A stretch of 64,000 nucleotides of DNA from Saxidomus purpurata (GCA_022818135.1 JAFMSR010000006.1:34388997-34452996), one strand, 5' to 3'; shown: positions 22,141 through 33,410, counted from the stretch's first letter. The notes: generated by a model not told the origin, from the sequence alone. Translations and numbers: made by a program.

Positions 22141-22489
22141 AATAGTGCTACACAGAGCGAGTCGGAGCAAGGTTGCGCACGCTTGCGTTTGGAAAGATTA
22201 TAACCTTGATAACTAGCTTGCAAGGTGACGCAAGCTTGCAAGGTCGTGCAAATTGCAATCTTACTGTGCTTTTAAGGTTGCGTTGTAAAAGCTGGTGACC
22301 TAGTGTTTGACCCCAGATGACTAGTATTTGAAATCAACCGAGAATTGATTTAAGCAATCATTCAAACCAAATTTCATGAAGAATAAATGAAAAATGCAAC
22401 CCAATTGCTATACAAGGTTTTTCTATGATTTGACCTGTTGACCTAGTTTTTGACCCAAGATAATCCCATATTTGATATCGCCCTAGATT
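22141..22489. repeat. fragment of a dispersed bivalve-style repeat
   Basis: Contains GTGACCTAGTGTTTGACCCC and GACCTAGTTTTTGACCCAAG in tandem, the same family as the 30701-31128 element. It marks the point where the Ngaro-like copy 2 is cut off within its RT region. The first 120 bp are a run of CTTGCAAGG/GCAAGCTTG-type motifs. Confidence 0.5.
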
Positions 22490-23968
22490 TGATCGAGGAA
22501 ATCCTCAAGGAAGGGAAAGGTGGAGAGGGAAAAGGACCAGCTATGCGACCGAGATGTAATTCTTCATTGATTTTCATAAGAACTTGATCCGGGTATTCAG
22601 CACAGGATTTTAAATTAGGTGATTGGGAGAGTGACCTTTCCCCAAAATAACCTAGGTGGAAACCATGGGTGAAACCTGAAATAAGGTACTGGCCCATGGC
22701 ATACCCTTCAAGGTAGAGTTGTAAGCTGGCAACATTTATTGGTGTAACCACGTTATTGTGGTTGCCTGGAATGCCTGGAGGATGGCTTGGTGACCTGAGC
22801 TCCTTTTGAGGTGTTTGGCATTGGTGCCTGTGCAACTTGCGACTGGTCTTTACTTGTGAATCTGCATTTGGAGGCAATGTGGTTCCCTCTGCAGAATCCA
22901 CAGACATGGGGGTTGGGGCATTGAGGACATGTGCAAAAACCACGTCTGTTGTAAGCCCAGCAGGACTGGTATTGTCCAAGTAGGTGACCTGTTGTCTTTG
23001 ATTACCCATTGGTTTTCTGGACTGGGGTCGAAAGCCTTGTTCCTGAAAGGGCCGGAAATTGTTGTTAAGATTGACAGGTACCGGACTGGATGTGGTAGCC
23101 ATGACCCAAAACTCATAATGGAGTTGATCCCAAGGGATTGTTCTAGTTTCCCTTAACAAGTGGAATTTTCGGTCATACTCTGCCCACGCAGTTGTACCAG
23201 GTCGCATGGCTGCCAGATTACGAACAATTTCCCCGTATTTCATGAGGGCTGGTATTTGTTCAGGGAATTTAGTAGCATAAATTGCTACGTAACGCAAAAA
23301 TACTGATGTCCAGGTTTCAATAGAGATTATCTTTTGCTTTTGCTTGCTTGACTGGACAAGATTGGTATGATTTGATTTTCTATCTAATTTAAAAGAAAAA
23401 GTTGGGTTACTTGAGGTATTGTCTGTTTGGGAAACAAGTGTGGCAAAATCAACAAATTTGTTACCCAAGATTTTCTTTTTGAGCTTTGCAGGAAGCAAAT
23501 CATCGATTGCACTGGAGGTACAGGCAACCTCCTGCCTTAACATTGCAGACGAATGTTGCCTTTTTACAGTAAACAAAGTCTGTCGTCCGATTCACTTTCC
23601 GAATTTTCTGTGTCACTGCTGTCAGTGTCTCTCTTCTTGTGATAGCGTTGTGTTTTCTTGACCAATTGTTTTTTAGCTTTATGTTTGGGTAGTCTTGATC
23701 GTCTACTTGAACTACTGTTCAAGGTTGAAACCACTGACTCGTCATTGTCTGACGAGATTTTCTCCGAGACCCCAGATGCCTAATTGTCTGAAGAGGAGTC
23801 CTTGAGATAAGACCTGGGTCTCGGGACGCTCTTGCTCTTAGGTTGAGCTGACTGTTTATTTTTTCTCTTAGTGGCAGGCTCTTTGCCTTTTCTGAAAGGC
23901 AGAGCATCTTCTTGGACTACATGTCCAGGAAACTGCCTTGGATGGACAGCTCGTTTGGAGCACCGTAC
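22490..23968 (-). pseudogene. Ngaro-like element copy 2: Gag and start of RT
   Basis: Homologous to the Gag/RT of the 35-45 kb element, on the same strand. The exon starts after TTCTTATTTCAG (3' splice site at 23969). A Ser/Lys-rich N-terminal part with a stop and frame changes leads to the conserved Gag core (SIETWTSVFLRYVAIYA ... LMKYGEIVRNLAAMRPG ... TIPWDQLHYEFWVMA). A CCCH-type knuckle (SCWAYNRRGF ... CPNPHVCGFCRGNH) is encoded in a different frame from the long ORF that runs through it towards RT (LNAPTPMSVDSAEG ... GPFPSPPFPSLRIS). The copy is truncated before the RT catalytic motifs. Its divergence from the other copy shows the family is old. Confidence 0.75.
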
Positions 23969-24589
23969 CTGAAATAAGAATAATGTATGAATGGTTAGGT
24001 AGTTATGTCTAGCTACTCTTGTTGTTTTATGATAGTGACCAATTGTATGGTTCTAAACTAAGGTGTTTCAAATGTTACAGTCCGAGGAGAGTAAAATCTG
24101 ACTGTATGGAAACATTACTGTAGAAAATTAAAGACAAGAGAATGACAGGCAGTTGTTGTGAGCCGTGACATATCTTTGATAACATATAGTGATAAACTCC
24201 ATTCCTACAGTCCAACATGTGTGTTGTCCTTCATAGGGATGGATATGCCCTTTAATAGTTGGACAAGCAGGAATCTATTAATACTGGAATTTGGTATACA
24301 ATGAATCAACAAAAGATTTAATGTGTTAAATACAGACATTTCTCTGCTTCACAGGGGAGGAAAATAGATTTGGTTCTCTGCCTCTAAATATAGCCTGTCT
24401 GGAAAAACAAAACATGCACTTTGACAGAATGATCAAATGTTAGAAATCTTCTTACGGAAGGAATTTGATTATATAACTCTGCATATTATTGCAGGACAAT
24501 AAACATGTGTCCAGGTATATAACCATAGTGTCAGCCTGGAAACCTGTACATGAGTTTAATTAAATGTCTCTGCTTCACATGGCAGTCTT
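23969..24589 (-). other. intron/spacer between SGNH and gag in copy 2
   Basis: Non-coding AT-rich spacer of ~620 bp, comparable in position to 41324-42218 of copy 1. No tandem repeats seen. Confidence 0.4.
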
Positions 24590-25057
24590 TATGGTTGATG
24601 GGCCTCTATAGATAATTTGTGTCACCAGAATATATTTGACATTTAGCTCGGAATGCAAGTAACGGATTGTTTCTGTGAATTTCTGGATGATAATCTCCAC
24701 TGATTTTGACCTATCGGATAAATCGATAGCTCATCACACTAGAATAACAACATCTGGTTCATAGGTTGAAACAATATCCATGCTCTCCCGAATGTTGCTG
24801 ATGTAGCTGCCAGTGAAGGATATTTGAACCATAAACTCCTTTGGATCAAGCCCAAACTGAAAGTTGAGTTTGTGATTGTCCCGTATGATCGAATGTGTTT
24901 CACAAAGGAATGTCCACAAATTTGCACTTTGAGGGGCATTATGTAGTTTCCAGATTTTTGGGCTGCCAACGCCACCACGCCACGAGGGCGAGAACAAAGG
25001 AACCAAAACTTGTGTTCTGATTAAATGAAAAACTAGTGATCGTTCTTCAATATCCAT
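24590..25057 (-). pseudogene. SGNH hydrolase remnant of copy 2
   Basis: Two minus-strand frames together carry the family blocks: PLKVQICGHSFVKHIRS (block I, Ser in GHSF) in one, and LDPKEFMVQISFTGSYISNI with STYEPDVVILV in the other. Stops follow where GTND would be expected, then coding-like sequence (KFTETIRYLHSELNVKYILV) continues. It corresponds to the intact SGNH gene at 42219-44867 and lies at the same place relative to gag. Broken by at least one frameshift and two stops. Confidence 0.7.
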
Positions 25058-25374
25058 AGGTTAAACACATAAACGTACTTTAGGCATAATGTGTGGTATT
25101 TCTGGATGACGTAACTACACTATAATTAAAGAATTTTGAACAAATCTTTTCCAAAATTAGCAAAATAACTTGTTACGTAGTTCTTGCAGAAATGAGAATG
25201 GTGATAACTGAAAGAAGTAACATGATTGGTTGAGCTAAGTAAAACCTATTCCCATTGGTTAATCAATGTAGACAAAGGAAACAAGAAATGGTTATTTACA
25301 AAAATCATGTAAATTACAAATTTCTTTTAAACGAAATTATATGTACAAAGCAGGTCAATGCCCATCGCCATAAA
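25058..25374. other. no recognisable feature
   Basis: AT-rich DNA between the SGNH remnant and the THAP exon. Confidence 0.4.
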
Positions 25375-25578
25375 TCATTTTATGCAAACATAAAATACAC
25401 ATCTGGTTTGGTCACTTTTCATAAATACAAAGTGCGGCCATGTGTTCCTGTAGTGCTGAATCCAAACCTTTCTTATTGACAAATCAGCTGGGAATCGATG
25501 CATGGACACTTTTTTCCCATCTATCACCTTTCCACCGTAGTTTTTACAAACACAGCAATATCGTTGATGTGAAGGCAT
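25375..25578 (-). CDS. THAP zinc-finger exon
   Basis: Starts MPSHQRYCCVCKNYGGK and continues VSMHRFPADLSIRKVWIQ, the N-terminal part of a THAP domain (C-x2-C ... HRFP ... W). THAP domains are DNA-binding C2CH fingers found at protein N-termini, in P-element, Kolobok and ISL2EU-type transposases and in host factors. The second Cys-His pair is not encoded. The match fades after ~50 codons at a possible donor (CACTTT|GTATTT), so the rest should lie on a downstream exon that I cannot find. The nearby YqaJ fossils fit an ISL2EU-like source, but THAP and YqaJ are not clearly in one transcript here. Confidence 0.65.
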   Translation of the reverse strand: MPSHQRYCCVCKNYGGKVIDGKKVSMHRFPADLSIRKVWIQHYRNTWPHFVFMKSDQTRCVFYVCIK

Positions 25579-26007
25579 AGCTAAATATTTATCGGTTTAT
25601 TTTTGTGAAGAGTCTGATAAAATTGTTCAAGAATTTACTACCCGGAAGTGGCAGGTGCGCGTTTTGCATAATTTCTTATCTCCTTACGAAGATTTCAAGG
25701 GCAGATAACTACAGTTTTCAAAAAGGGCTACAAGTGAATTATTCTGAAATAATAGCAAGTGTTTTCAATCTAACAACTATTTCCTATAGGTTTTATGATT
25801 AGACAATACTCTTACAAAGTATGAAGCATTGACAAACACCATTTCTTCCTAATAAAATTTGTTTTTATTGCTGTTAGCTGACAATATTTTGTATTAGCTG
25901 AAGCTCCTTACTTACAATGACGTATTACTGTTATTGTTGATGACTGTAGTTCAGACGCTGTTGTGCTCCTGTTCTTGTGGTCTTAAGTTTATATTGTCCA
26001 AATGAAT
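25579..26007. other. no recognisable feature
   Basis: AT-rich DNA upstream of the THAP start. Could include its promoter; no clear TATA box. Confidence 0.35.
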
Positions 26008-26208
26008 TTACTGCACTTTCGTCATTCCTGATTTCCCTACTGTTTTTCCACTCTGCTCACTACCATTTACAATATACCTAACACCTCTTGGAGTGATCTG
26101 AAATGCATGTTTATCTTTAAGATATTTAGCAATTTTCACCGTTGCACTGAGTTGAAACCGTTGCTTTGAAGATGAAGTACAACACCATTTAGCTGGCGAG
26201 GAAGTGCC
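26008..26208 (-). pseudogene. coding-like remnant, unrecognised
   Basis: A minus-strand frame reads KWCCTSSSKQRFQLSATVKI, AKYLKDKHAFQITPRGVRYI and VNGSEQSGKTVGKSGMTK before a TAA at 26008. The composition is protein-like. It follows the YqaJ fossil on the same strand, so it may be that gene's C-terminal part. No family recognised. Confidence 0.3.
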
Positions 26209-26219
26209 ATTTCGAAAAA

Positions 26220-26720
26220 ATTACTCCCATTGTGTTGTTGTTTCCAATTTCCAACTTATTACCTTAACCCTTTGAGATATTGCTTTGAAACTTTGAACTT
26301 AGAATCTCGGTTAAGTATTTCGTGCCAGTCCACTTTTTGACTAAACCGTTGAGATATTACTTTGAAAGTTAATATTCTTGTTTACCATCATGATCCCCAA
26401 ACATGGGCAGGAGAAAGTGATTCTGTCAAGGATTTTACTTTAATTATGGCCCTTTTCGACTCAGTTAAAATTTTTATTCTTGTCCACTTGTTAACTTAAC
26501 CATTTGAGATATTACTTTGAAAGTTGGGAGTACTTATGAACCATCATGACACCTATCTGTACGCATGGAAGATAACTCTGTGAAAATGTTTCTTGATTTG
26601 TATTTAGAAATTTCTAGTTAACGTCTGGTGTGCCCTTAACTGTTAAAGTTTTTTTTTTTTTTTGGCAAGCAGCACTGTCCTACTGACAGCTGTTTTATAT
26701 TTATATTCTAACATGCCTTA
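26220..26720. repeat. decayed tandem-core repeat element
   Basis: Units containing CCNTTGAGATATTACTTTGAAAGTT recur three times, followed by CTACTGACAGCTGTTTTAT, like the right end of the other non-coding TIR elements. No coding. Confidence 0.5.
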
Positions 26721-26818
26721 AGATTATGTATTTATATACAAGGAGTAGAACTATTATGTTTTATGAAGGCCATAAACAACGCGAAAAACACTATGATGTC
26801 ATATTTTGCCGCATGACG

Positions 26819-27290
26819 TTAAATAAATATCTGCATAAAAAAGAACGCTTTGCATTTATTGACTTTTTTTAGCTCGCCTGGCACAAAGCGCAAGAATGAG
26901 CTATTAGGATCGCATTTCGTCCTCATTTTATCCGGATGTATTCTTTCCACACATAGGTCATTCTTTGTTAAAGTAACAAAGTCATAGAAATTTGCTCCAG
27001 TTACTAACAGTTGCCCTTGCACCTGAAACCAGTGTTTATGAGATTGTTTCAGAATCAATTCTCCATTTAATTCTTGTTCTCTTTCTTTTCGTAGTTTCTC
27101 ACTGCATCAATAATGGTCCAGTCTCTTATTGAAAAAGGGCATTTCACTTCTAATTTCCCTGTTTGCCAATCTTCACACACCTTACCATCTGGGGTGGCTC
27201 CGATAAATGGAAAAGACAGATTCACAACAAATCCACACTCTTGTACATGATTGTTTTCATCTGATACATGTTAAACATTATTTATTTAAA
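26819..27290 (-). pseudogene. YqaJ-like nuclease fossil 2
   Basis: Upstream frame: GFVVNLSFPFIGATPDGKVC and GKLEVKCPFSIRDWTIIDA (the conserved PDG aspartate and E-x-K pair are both present). After a frameshift near 27060 it continues LILKQSHKHWFQVQGQLLV ... FYDFVTLTKNDLCVERI. Motif order and spacing are those of YqaJ/lambda-exonuclease-like domains. It is the best preserved of the three YqaJ fossils in the window but is still broken. A run starting AGCTCGCCTGGCAC at 26870 belongs to a dispersed repeat overlapping its 3' end. Confidence 0.75.
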
Positions 27291-27869
27291 ACTTAACATA
27301 ATTCATCTGTCATATTGTTTTGTATCAATGATTATTCAATTTAGTGTGAAGGTCAGTATATTGAATTGAATTAAAACCAAAAAATAAAATGGTGAAATGA
27401 TAAATTAATGATTCTGATAAAATGTGTTGGTTTGTTCTAAAAACTATACCTGTTGTCATTTAAGACAACTGTCAGAAGTTTCCTTTTCAGTTTGAATTTT
27501 GATGTAATTATGAGTAACAATATAATTATGTAGGTGCATGACAGTCATGTATAAAAAGTGCTTATTCCAACATACAATGTAGCTGGCTAATTCAATGGCA
27601 GGACCTCTTGCTGGTGTGTAATGTGTAACAACTCGGTCGGCATTATTTGCGTTAGCGTTCCTTTGAGCTCCACTTGATGCAAGTCTGTCAATTTTGCTTC
27701 AACTTTGCAGAGAAAGTGCACTACAGGAACTAAATTCATTATACATGTAGCTCATAGAATATTACTCTATGGTAATATAAGACTGGTGGATTGTATAATA
27801 AGTAACAGTTTTCTGTCTGTTATGACAATACACCACTTTACCATAACCTTAAAACATAGATGACTCTCC
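27291..27869. other. no recognisable feature
   Basis: AT-rich spacer between two minus-strand gene remnants. Confidence 0.4.
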
Positions 27870-28560
27870 CTACCCATCAAAACTTTGTCGTTTTTCTTCT
27901 TTAGTCTGCCTCTCTGTTTTTGCTGCAAAAACCTTTCCTTTCTGTGTGTGTTTGAGAGTTACACCTTTGCTTCTTTTAGTTTGGCTCACGTCAAGATCTT
28001 TTGGACCTTGCATTTCATCTGTTATCTTTTGAGACAAGTGTAGGTTAAATAGTTTTTCATTTCGTAGGTATCTTTCTAGCAAATAGCTGCCAACATCTAA
28101 GCTGATAGAGTCCAAGATTGACTTAGGTAACAGTAGAGGTACTTCAGTTTACATATTGCAAGGTGTTAGCGACTCTGTAATGGATAATGCTCCTGCTCTC
28201 AGTATCAATGATGCGGTTGGATATACATAGTTCAAATCTGTCTCTGACAAGTCCATACCGAGTTTGTCAACATCCTCTTTCTTTGTAGATTGTTGTTTAT
28301 TTTCATGCCTGATTTCATTTAGAGAATCAATAAGTGACATTCTACATGTGACTGAATCAACACTTGACCCAGACCTAAACCCTTTGACAACATCCAGGTG
28401 GTCCATCTCGCGCTTTGTATCACAAGCAAAATTTCAAGTGCTGTCTTTGGGGTATGGTACAATGTTTGCTTCAAACACTGATGAAAATAACCAGCAGAGT
28501 AATGGCTGTGAAGCAGCTGTACACAGTAAGGAGCATAGGACGTGGCTCCATTCACAAATT
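27870..28560 (-). pseudogene. transposon-type gene remnant, unrecognised
   Basis: A long minus-strand coding stretch with one frameshift (near 28430) and one nonsense codon (28149-28151). Segments: ATSYAPYCVQLLHSHYSAG and FHQCLKQTLYH, then FACDTKREMDHLDVVKGFRS, SSVDSVTCRMSLIDSLNEI, and after the stop VGSYLLERYLRNEKLFNLHL with a Lys-rich end (KVFAAKTERQTKEEKRQ). I have the impression of a transposon-associated protein but cannot name it. A 196-codon plus-strand frame over the same DNA is its shadow. Confidence 0.5.
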
Positions 28561-29617
28561 AATGTAAACAACAAGGAATTCGTCACAGATGCTAGTAGCA
28601 GACTGTATCCAACTTCACCTCCAAATCGCTCAGAAAACGATAAGGCTACTATTCGATCACAACTATTTCATCACAATGTTTCATCATATCAAAATGTAGA
28701 GCATTTTTTGCAGAGCCAAAGGACAAAAACTGCAAATTGCGCTGACCATTTTTCAGATGTTACACCACAGTCTTCCGTTTCAAGATCATTCAAAAGTTCA
28801 TGTAAATCATCTTTGTTGAGATACTGTGTGAATGCTATGAGAAATGCTAGATGAAGGGCTATTATAACTAGCGCAGCAAGTTCTGAGACCATTTTCAATC
28901 TTCAAGATTAATTGCTTTAGCTCTCCATTTTCCCTGAGATATGTTCGAATGGAAGACGAGACTAAGTGTGCCTGTCCTGTTGCACAAATGAGTAAAATGT
29001 CTGCACAGAATTAAACTTCCGCTCCATCACATTTAGACACTATAGTTTAAATAAGAACACGGTCTATTTGTGATTGTTTATTCCAACACAATGAACGAGT
29101 CTGAAACATAAAAATGGATGACTTTAGAAACCAGGATTTTGAGGTACATCATGATAAATTCACATAATTGACAACTTGAATCAATGGAGGATGTCCACAA
29201 ATCTTAATGTCACAATTACACCATCAATATACCTTTCAAAATAACTATAAGATTGTCTGAAAAAGACGTTTCCTTGTATTGCCCAATTGCGACGGCAAAT
29301 GGCGTCTCCTGTTCTAAGGTGAGAAACTCTTTATCACTGTTCAACACTGCACTGTCTATCTGTCCATAAACCGGAGCAACCGTTGTCTTTCAATCCTATA
29401 TCGGAGTAACCATTATCTTTATATAGCTTAAGCATTATACAGACACACTGATAGCTAAACTAATCACAGTCAATAAAGCAAATTTTTGCAACAACAATAT
29501 AAAATGAATATTTTGAAACACATTTACGGTCTGAACAAGAGTCAGATTCACTCTCTTTGTTCAGTTTTAGAAAGTAGATTGGCGCCATTTTGTGATGTTG
29601 AATATTGTGTAGAAAAG
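28561..29617. other. no clear gene
   Basis: The upstream part (28689-28898, minus) has a 69-codon frame with a hydrophobic start (ELAALVIIALHLAFLIAF) that could be the N-terminal side of the preceding pseudogene; unproven. The rest is AT-rich. Confidence 0.3.
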
Positions 29618-30165
29618 CTAAAGTAACTGGTAGATGATTGACTTGGCTTCATATGTATTGGAAGCGATACCTTTCTCAACCAAACTGTTCGTTATATCAC
29701 ATGCATCCTGTCTGGTAAAAAACTTACCAACAAGTTTGGGCAGAATTGCAATCTTGAAAACATTTGTAGCTTTTGAGCACATATATGCCCAAAAGGTTTT
29801 ATCAAACAAGATGATTTCCACATGCATGTCCTTTTCAGTCCATACTACAAAATATCCCAGCTCTACTCCACATACCCCTAACGGAGTCTGCACTTGATAA
29901 TAGTAATCATGTTTTATGTCTAAAAGCAGATTCCCTTCATCCTCTTTGTTAAGGCAGAATTTCTTTTCATTGGCAGCTTCACTTATTAAATGTGTTATCT
30001 TGTTGACAAAATGGACATTTAAATTTTACTGTACTTTCGCCGCAACAGACACACAAGAAAATAGCATCAGATTGAATTAAGCACCAAGAAAAGGGTATTC
30101 TTCCAATATAAACAAACACTAGCATTCTTATGTGTGGTTGCCATTTGATCTGCAAAGAATTCACG
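29618..30165 (-). pseudogene. YqaJ-like nuclease fossil 3
   Basis: Segments in two frames: SDAIFLCVCCGESTVKFKCP followed by FCQQDNTFNK; then, after a frameshift near 29990, KHDYYYQVQTPLGVCGVELG, YFVVWTEKDMHVEIILFDK and TFW. The first matches the PDGxxxCxCCGxGxxExKCPFC core with PDG changed to SDA and the catalytic Glu changed to Lys; the second is the YYYQVQ/VERI-type C-terminal half. Third YqaJ fossil in 20 kb, all on the minus strand, and different in sequence from the others. Confidence 0.7.
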
Positions 30166-30204
30166 AGCTAATTTTTCATGCGCACATACCCACTCAGTTG
30201 CTTT

Positions 30205-30700
30205 TTTTATGCCTCCGAAGGGTGGCAAATTGAGCTATTTTGATTGCATTCCCTCCATCCTCTGTCCGTCTGTCCACCATTTCCTTCAAACGACATCTCC
30301 TTTGAAACCACTGGGCCAATGTTGATAAAACTATGCAGGAATGTTCCTTGCATAGTGCTCTACCAAAACTGTTCAAAGAATTCCATTCCATGCAGAACTC
30401 TGATTGCTATGGCAACAAATAGGAAAAACTTTAAAAATCTTTTTTTCTGAGCCTAGAGCTTAGATATTTAGCATGTAGCATTGTCTAGTGGACCTCTACC
30501 AAGAATGTTCAAATCATGACCCCCTAGTCAAAATAACCCCTTCCCGGGAGGGAAGGAAGTCACTTGATTTCACATAGGCTTAATATATAGGGAAAACTTA
30601 AAAAAAACAACACAAGGCCGACAGGCAGATAATAGATATTTGAAATGTTACTTAGCATTGTGTAGTGGACCTCTACGAATTATGTTAGAATCATGACCCT
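30205..30700. repeat. dispersed repeat fragment (TATGCCTCCGAAGGGTGGC type)
   Basis: Starts TTTTTATGCCTCCGAAGGG, related to the element at 13936, with a GTCCGTCTGTCCACC tract and two degenerate units ending AGCATTGT(C/G)TAGTGGACCTCTAC. Non-coding. Confidence 0.55.
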
Positions 30701-31128
30701 TTTTAGCTCACCTGAGCTGGCTCAGGGTGAGCTATTAGGATCGATGAATGTCCGTCGTCCGTCCACATTTAGTTCGTCAACGCTCTAGTGGTCACATTTT
30801 TTCCTCAGTTGTCACGAAACTTGGTCAGGATGTTTGTCCCAGTAATTACTCGGACGAGTTCGAATATGGGTCATCTGGGGTCAAAAACTAGGTCACAGAG
30901 CCCAAAAATAGAAAAATCTTGTTAAGGCTCTAGAGGCTACTGTTTCAGTCCAAATATCCTGGCAATTTGTCAGAAAGGTTGTTTCTATGATTTCTAGCTC
31001 AAGTTTTAATATGGGTCACCTGGGGTCAAAAACTAGGTCACACAGCCCAAATATGGAAAAACCTTGTTAACACTCTAGAGGTAACATTTTCAGCCCAAAT
31101 ATCCTGGAAATTTGTCAGAAAGGTTGTT
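30701..31128. repeat. dispersed repeat (AGCTCACCTGAGC type) inserted at an exon edge
   Basis: Opens TTTTTAGCTCACCTGAGCTGG, has a GTCCGTCGTCCGTCC tract and two ~147-bp units with TGGGTCA(T/C)CTGGGGTCAAAAAC and TTTGTCAGAAAGGTTG. It stops at ~31128 exactly where the coiled-coil exon becomes recognisable, so it has replaced the 3' end of that exon. Confidence 0.6.
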
Positions 31129-31368
31129 AAGTTGCGCAGTTCCATCTCTGTATGTCCATTATAATGCTGCACATCATTGGCTGGTGAGGTTACAGGTGAT
31201 ATTTTGTCTGGCTTTATTGGTACTTCAGATGGTGAATAATGCCTCTTCTCAGGTGGTGATGTTGGTTCCCTACTGTATTTTGCATCTTTTTCCAACTCCC
31301 GAACCCTCTTTTTCAAGCGCGATACCTGGTCACATATGTCGTCAAACTCCTTTCTCGACACCTCCGAA
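31129..31368 (-). CDS. coiled-coil exon of a multi-exon (BEN-like?) gene
   Basis: Begins after a 3' splice site (CTGGCTGTGTAG at 31369) and reads SEVSRKEFDDICDQVSRLKK with RVRELEKDAKYS, a clear heptad coiled coil, then a Ser/Pro-rich linker (EPTSPPEKRHYSPSEVPIKP) and VQHYNGHTEMELRN. Entry phase 2 matches the exit phase of the exon at 31877. The 3' end runs into a dispersed repeat at ~31129, so the donor is lost or displaced. Proteins with an N-terminal coiled coil and a C-terminal BEN domain are common in animals, which suggests a link with the exon at 959-1226. The 508-bp intron upstream (31369-31876) holds nothing recognisable. Confidence 0.6.
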
Positions 31369-31876
31369 CTACACAGCCAGAAAAAAAAACCAATGAGCAT
31401 TTAGACAAGTAACCTATAATGAAAATATATCAAAACAAGACCTGTACGACTCCAACGCTCGTCAGTTTGAAGGTCAAGGTCAAAGGTTGTTGCATATCTG
31501 GAAAGCTCTTGTCCCAAGTAACAATGTTTGTTAATATGAAAAGAATCCATCAAGAAATTTAGTTATAAGCTACATTAGTTTTTGCACGCCACTGTCGACG
31601 ATGAAGCCTAACCCCGAAGACTCAGTGATCTCAATAGCTCTACTTCTTCAAAACAGATGAGCATAGTTTACAATGACCATTTGCATGCTAGATGTCATAT
31701 GCATATATTAGAATTTTATCTATCAGACTGCATCATTAATTAATGTTCATGTGGGATAGTGACAAATTGAAACAATGCTATGTTTTCAAGTTGAAAAGTG
31801 CGAAGATATTTTAACAGTAAAATATTGAGTTCATATATCCATCAACTATCAAAACCTGTAGGTCAATGTTATTTAC

Positions 31877-31964
31877 CTTATTACTTTTCCTGAAGTCTGC
31901 AATCCTGAGGAAGGTTTTACCAGCAGAGGGCAAGTCACTTGTCCCACTTGTTTACGATTGGCAT
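31877..31964 (-). CDS. internal exon, same gene
   Basis: 88 bp between acceptor TTTTTTAG (31965) and donor AG|GTAAAT (31876). Reads ANRKQVGQVTCPLLVKPSSG and LQTSGKVI. Phase 1 in and phase 2 out, matching both neighbours. No domain recognised. The intron upstream (31965-32409) contains a tRNA-like SINE relic around 32270-32340 (GTGGACTTGAACCTGTG). Confidence 0.6.
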
Positions 31965-32409
31965 CTAAAAAATACAAGATAATTATGTGTTTAATTTTTA
32001 AGAACAATAAATTATTTAGAATTGATATATTTCGGTTCAGGGGTGCCTGCAGCATCTAATATATACAATCAAGATAGCCACTTTATATTGTTTTGTTTGA
32101 CTGTTACGCTGTTTTCATCACTATTAAGGTTATATCACGGCGGTCAGTTACCAGGCAGTACAAAGTGCCCATATTTATCACCGGTAACTGAAAACTGCCC
32201 TACTTGAGTCAGCGATAGGGGAAGAATGGCCGTAGAAAGGATTTCATGACCAAACTCCATGAGAGTTATGTGCTAGGCGTGGACTTGAACCTGTGTCCCC
32301 CCTGGATTTGTAGGCGAGCGTCTACCACCGGGCCCGTCCACTTTACATTCTAACACTTACAAACCAACAAAGTTTTTTTTTAACTTCTTCAAAAAAATTC
32401 AAACCCTAC

Positions 32410-32598
32410 CACTTGACTTGGAACCTAGCGTTGGCACCTGGTCATTGGAACCTAGTGTTGGCACCTTGTCATTGGAACCTGGCCTTGGCACCTGATCATT
32501 GGAACCTAGCGTTGGCACCTGGTCATTGGAACCTAACGTTGGCACCAGGTCACTGGAACCTAACATTGGCCCCTTGTCAGCTGGAGTAGAATCAGCTA
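32410..32598 (-). CDS. internal exon with 9-residue tandem repeats, same gene
   Basis: 189 bp, acceptor ATTTCAG (32599), donor AGTG|GTAGGG (32409); phase 1 in and out. After VADSTPADKGPML it encodes about six copies of a GSNDQVPTL-type nonapeptide, from a 27-bp minisatellite that keeps the reading frame. Such repeats change number easily, so length polymorphism is likely. Expected to be disordered. Confidence 0.65.
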
Positions 32599-33338
32599 CT
32601 GAAATTAACAAACTCTTATCATTTTAAGATTACAAAATGTTTCATGTTTATCTTTGAATTATCTTTTTTTTTATTTAGGTTATTATATTTTAACTTTATT
32701 TTATTTGGGAATAACATATTGTAAGTCATTCTTTAAATGTTAACTTCTTGATGTTTGTTTTCATTCATACAATTATACAATTATTTTTTTTACATTTAAC
32801 CAATTTGAAAGCTGCCGACTTCTTTCCTTTTTGAAAAATATATTACTATGAAATATTTGCATTATAAAAACCCATCATTTTCTTTGGATATCATTGCTGC
32901 ATTAAATATTTTAAAATCTAACATGATGAGCCGCCTTTTCTTTATAGACAAAAAAGAAAATGTAACGTGCATTATTTTCCAATAGATTCACAGTAGTGCA
33001 AAATGACGATATCTTGTTTACTTTGCGATGTCATTACAGTGCACGGTCAAATAGTTCTATGTTTTTTCCCCTCGTTATTCCATTTAAAATCATGATAGAG
33101 TTGAAATAAAATTTGATAGTTTGTGATCTATTGTATAATAATGCACAGTTGCTCGTTCGGTGCTTATAACAACTCACTCTGGCCTAACAGCCTTTGTGAA
33201 TTATTCCTACGCACTGAACTCGCAAGCGTGCATTATGTTACATTAGATCACTCAAGAACAAATATTTTGTCACCAAATTTAGAGCATTTGTTACTAAATA
33301 GAATAGAATACATAAGAATACATAACAAAATCTCTTAC

Positions 33339-33410
33339 CTTTAGCCTTTGACTGTACAGGTTTGGCCAGTGTGGACACCTTGTTCTCAGCTTTACATACA
33401 GCATCAGATT
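33339..33410 (-). CDS. small internal exon, same gene
   Basis: 72 bp (24 codons) between TTTTAG (33411) and AAAG|GTAAGAG; reads SDAVCKAENKVSTLAKPVQS then KAK. Phase 1 in and out. Low-complexity linker. The 740-bp intron to the next exon downstream is AT-rich. Confidence 0.55.

Noticed and set aside
28264..28854. 196-codon plus-strand ORF
   Set aside because: Antisense to the better-supported minus-strand pseudogene; sequence is Ser-rich and without motifs.
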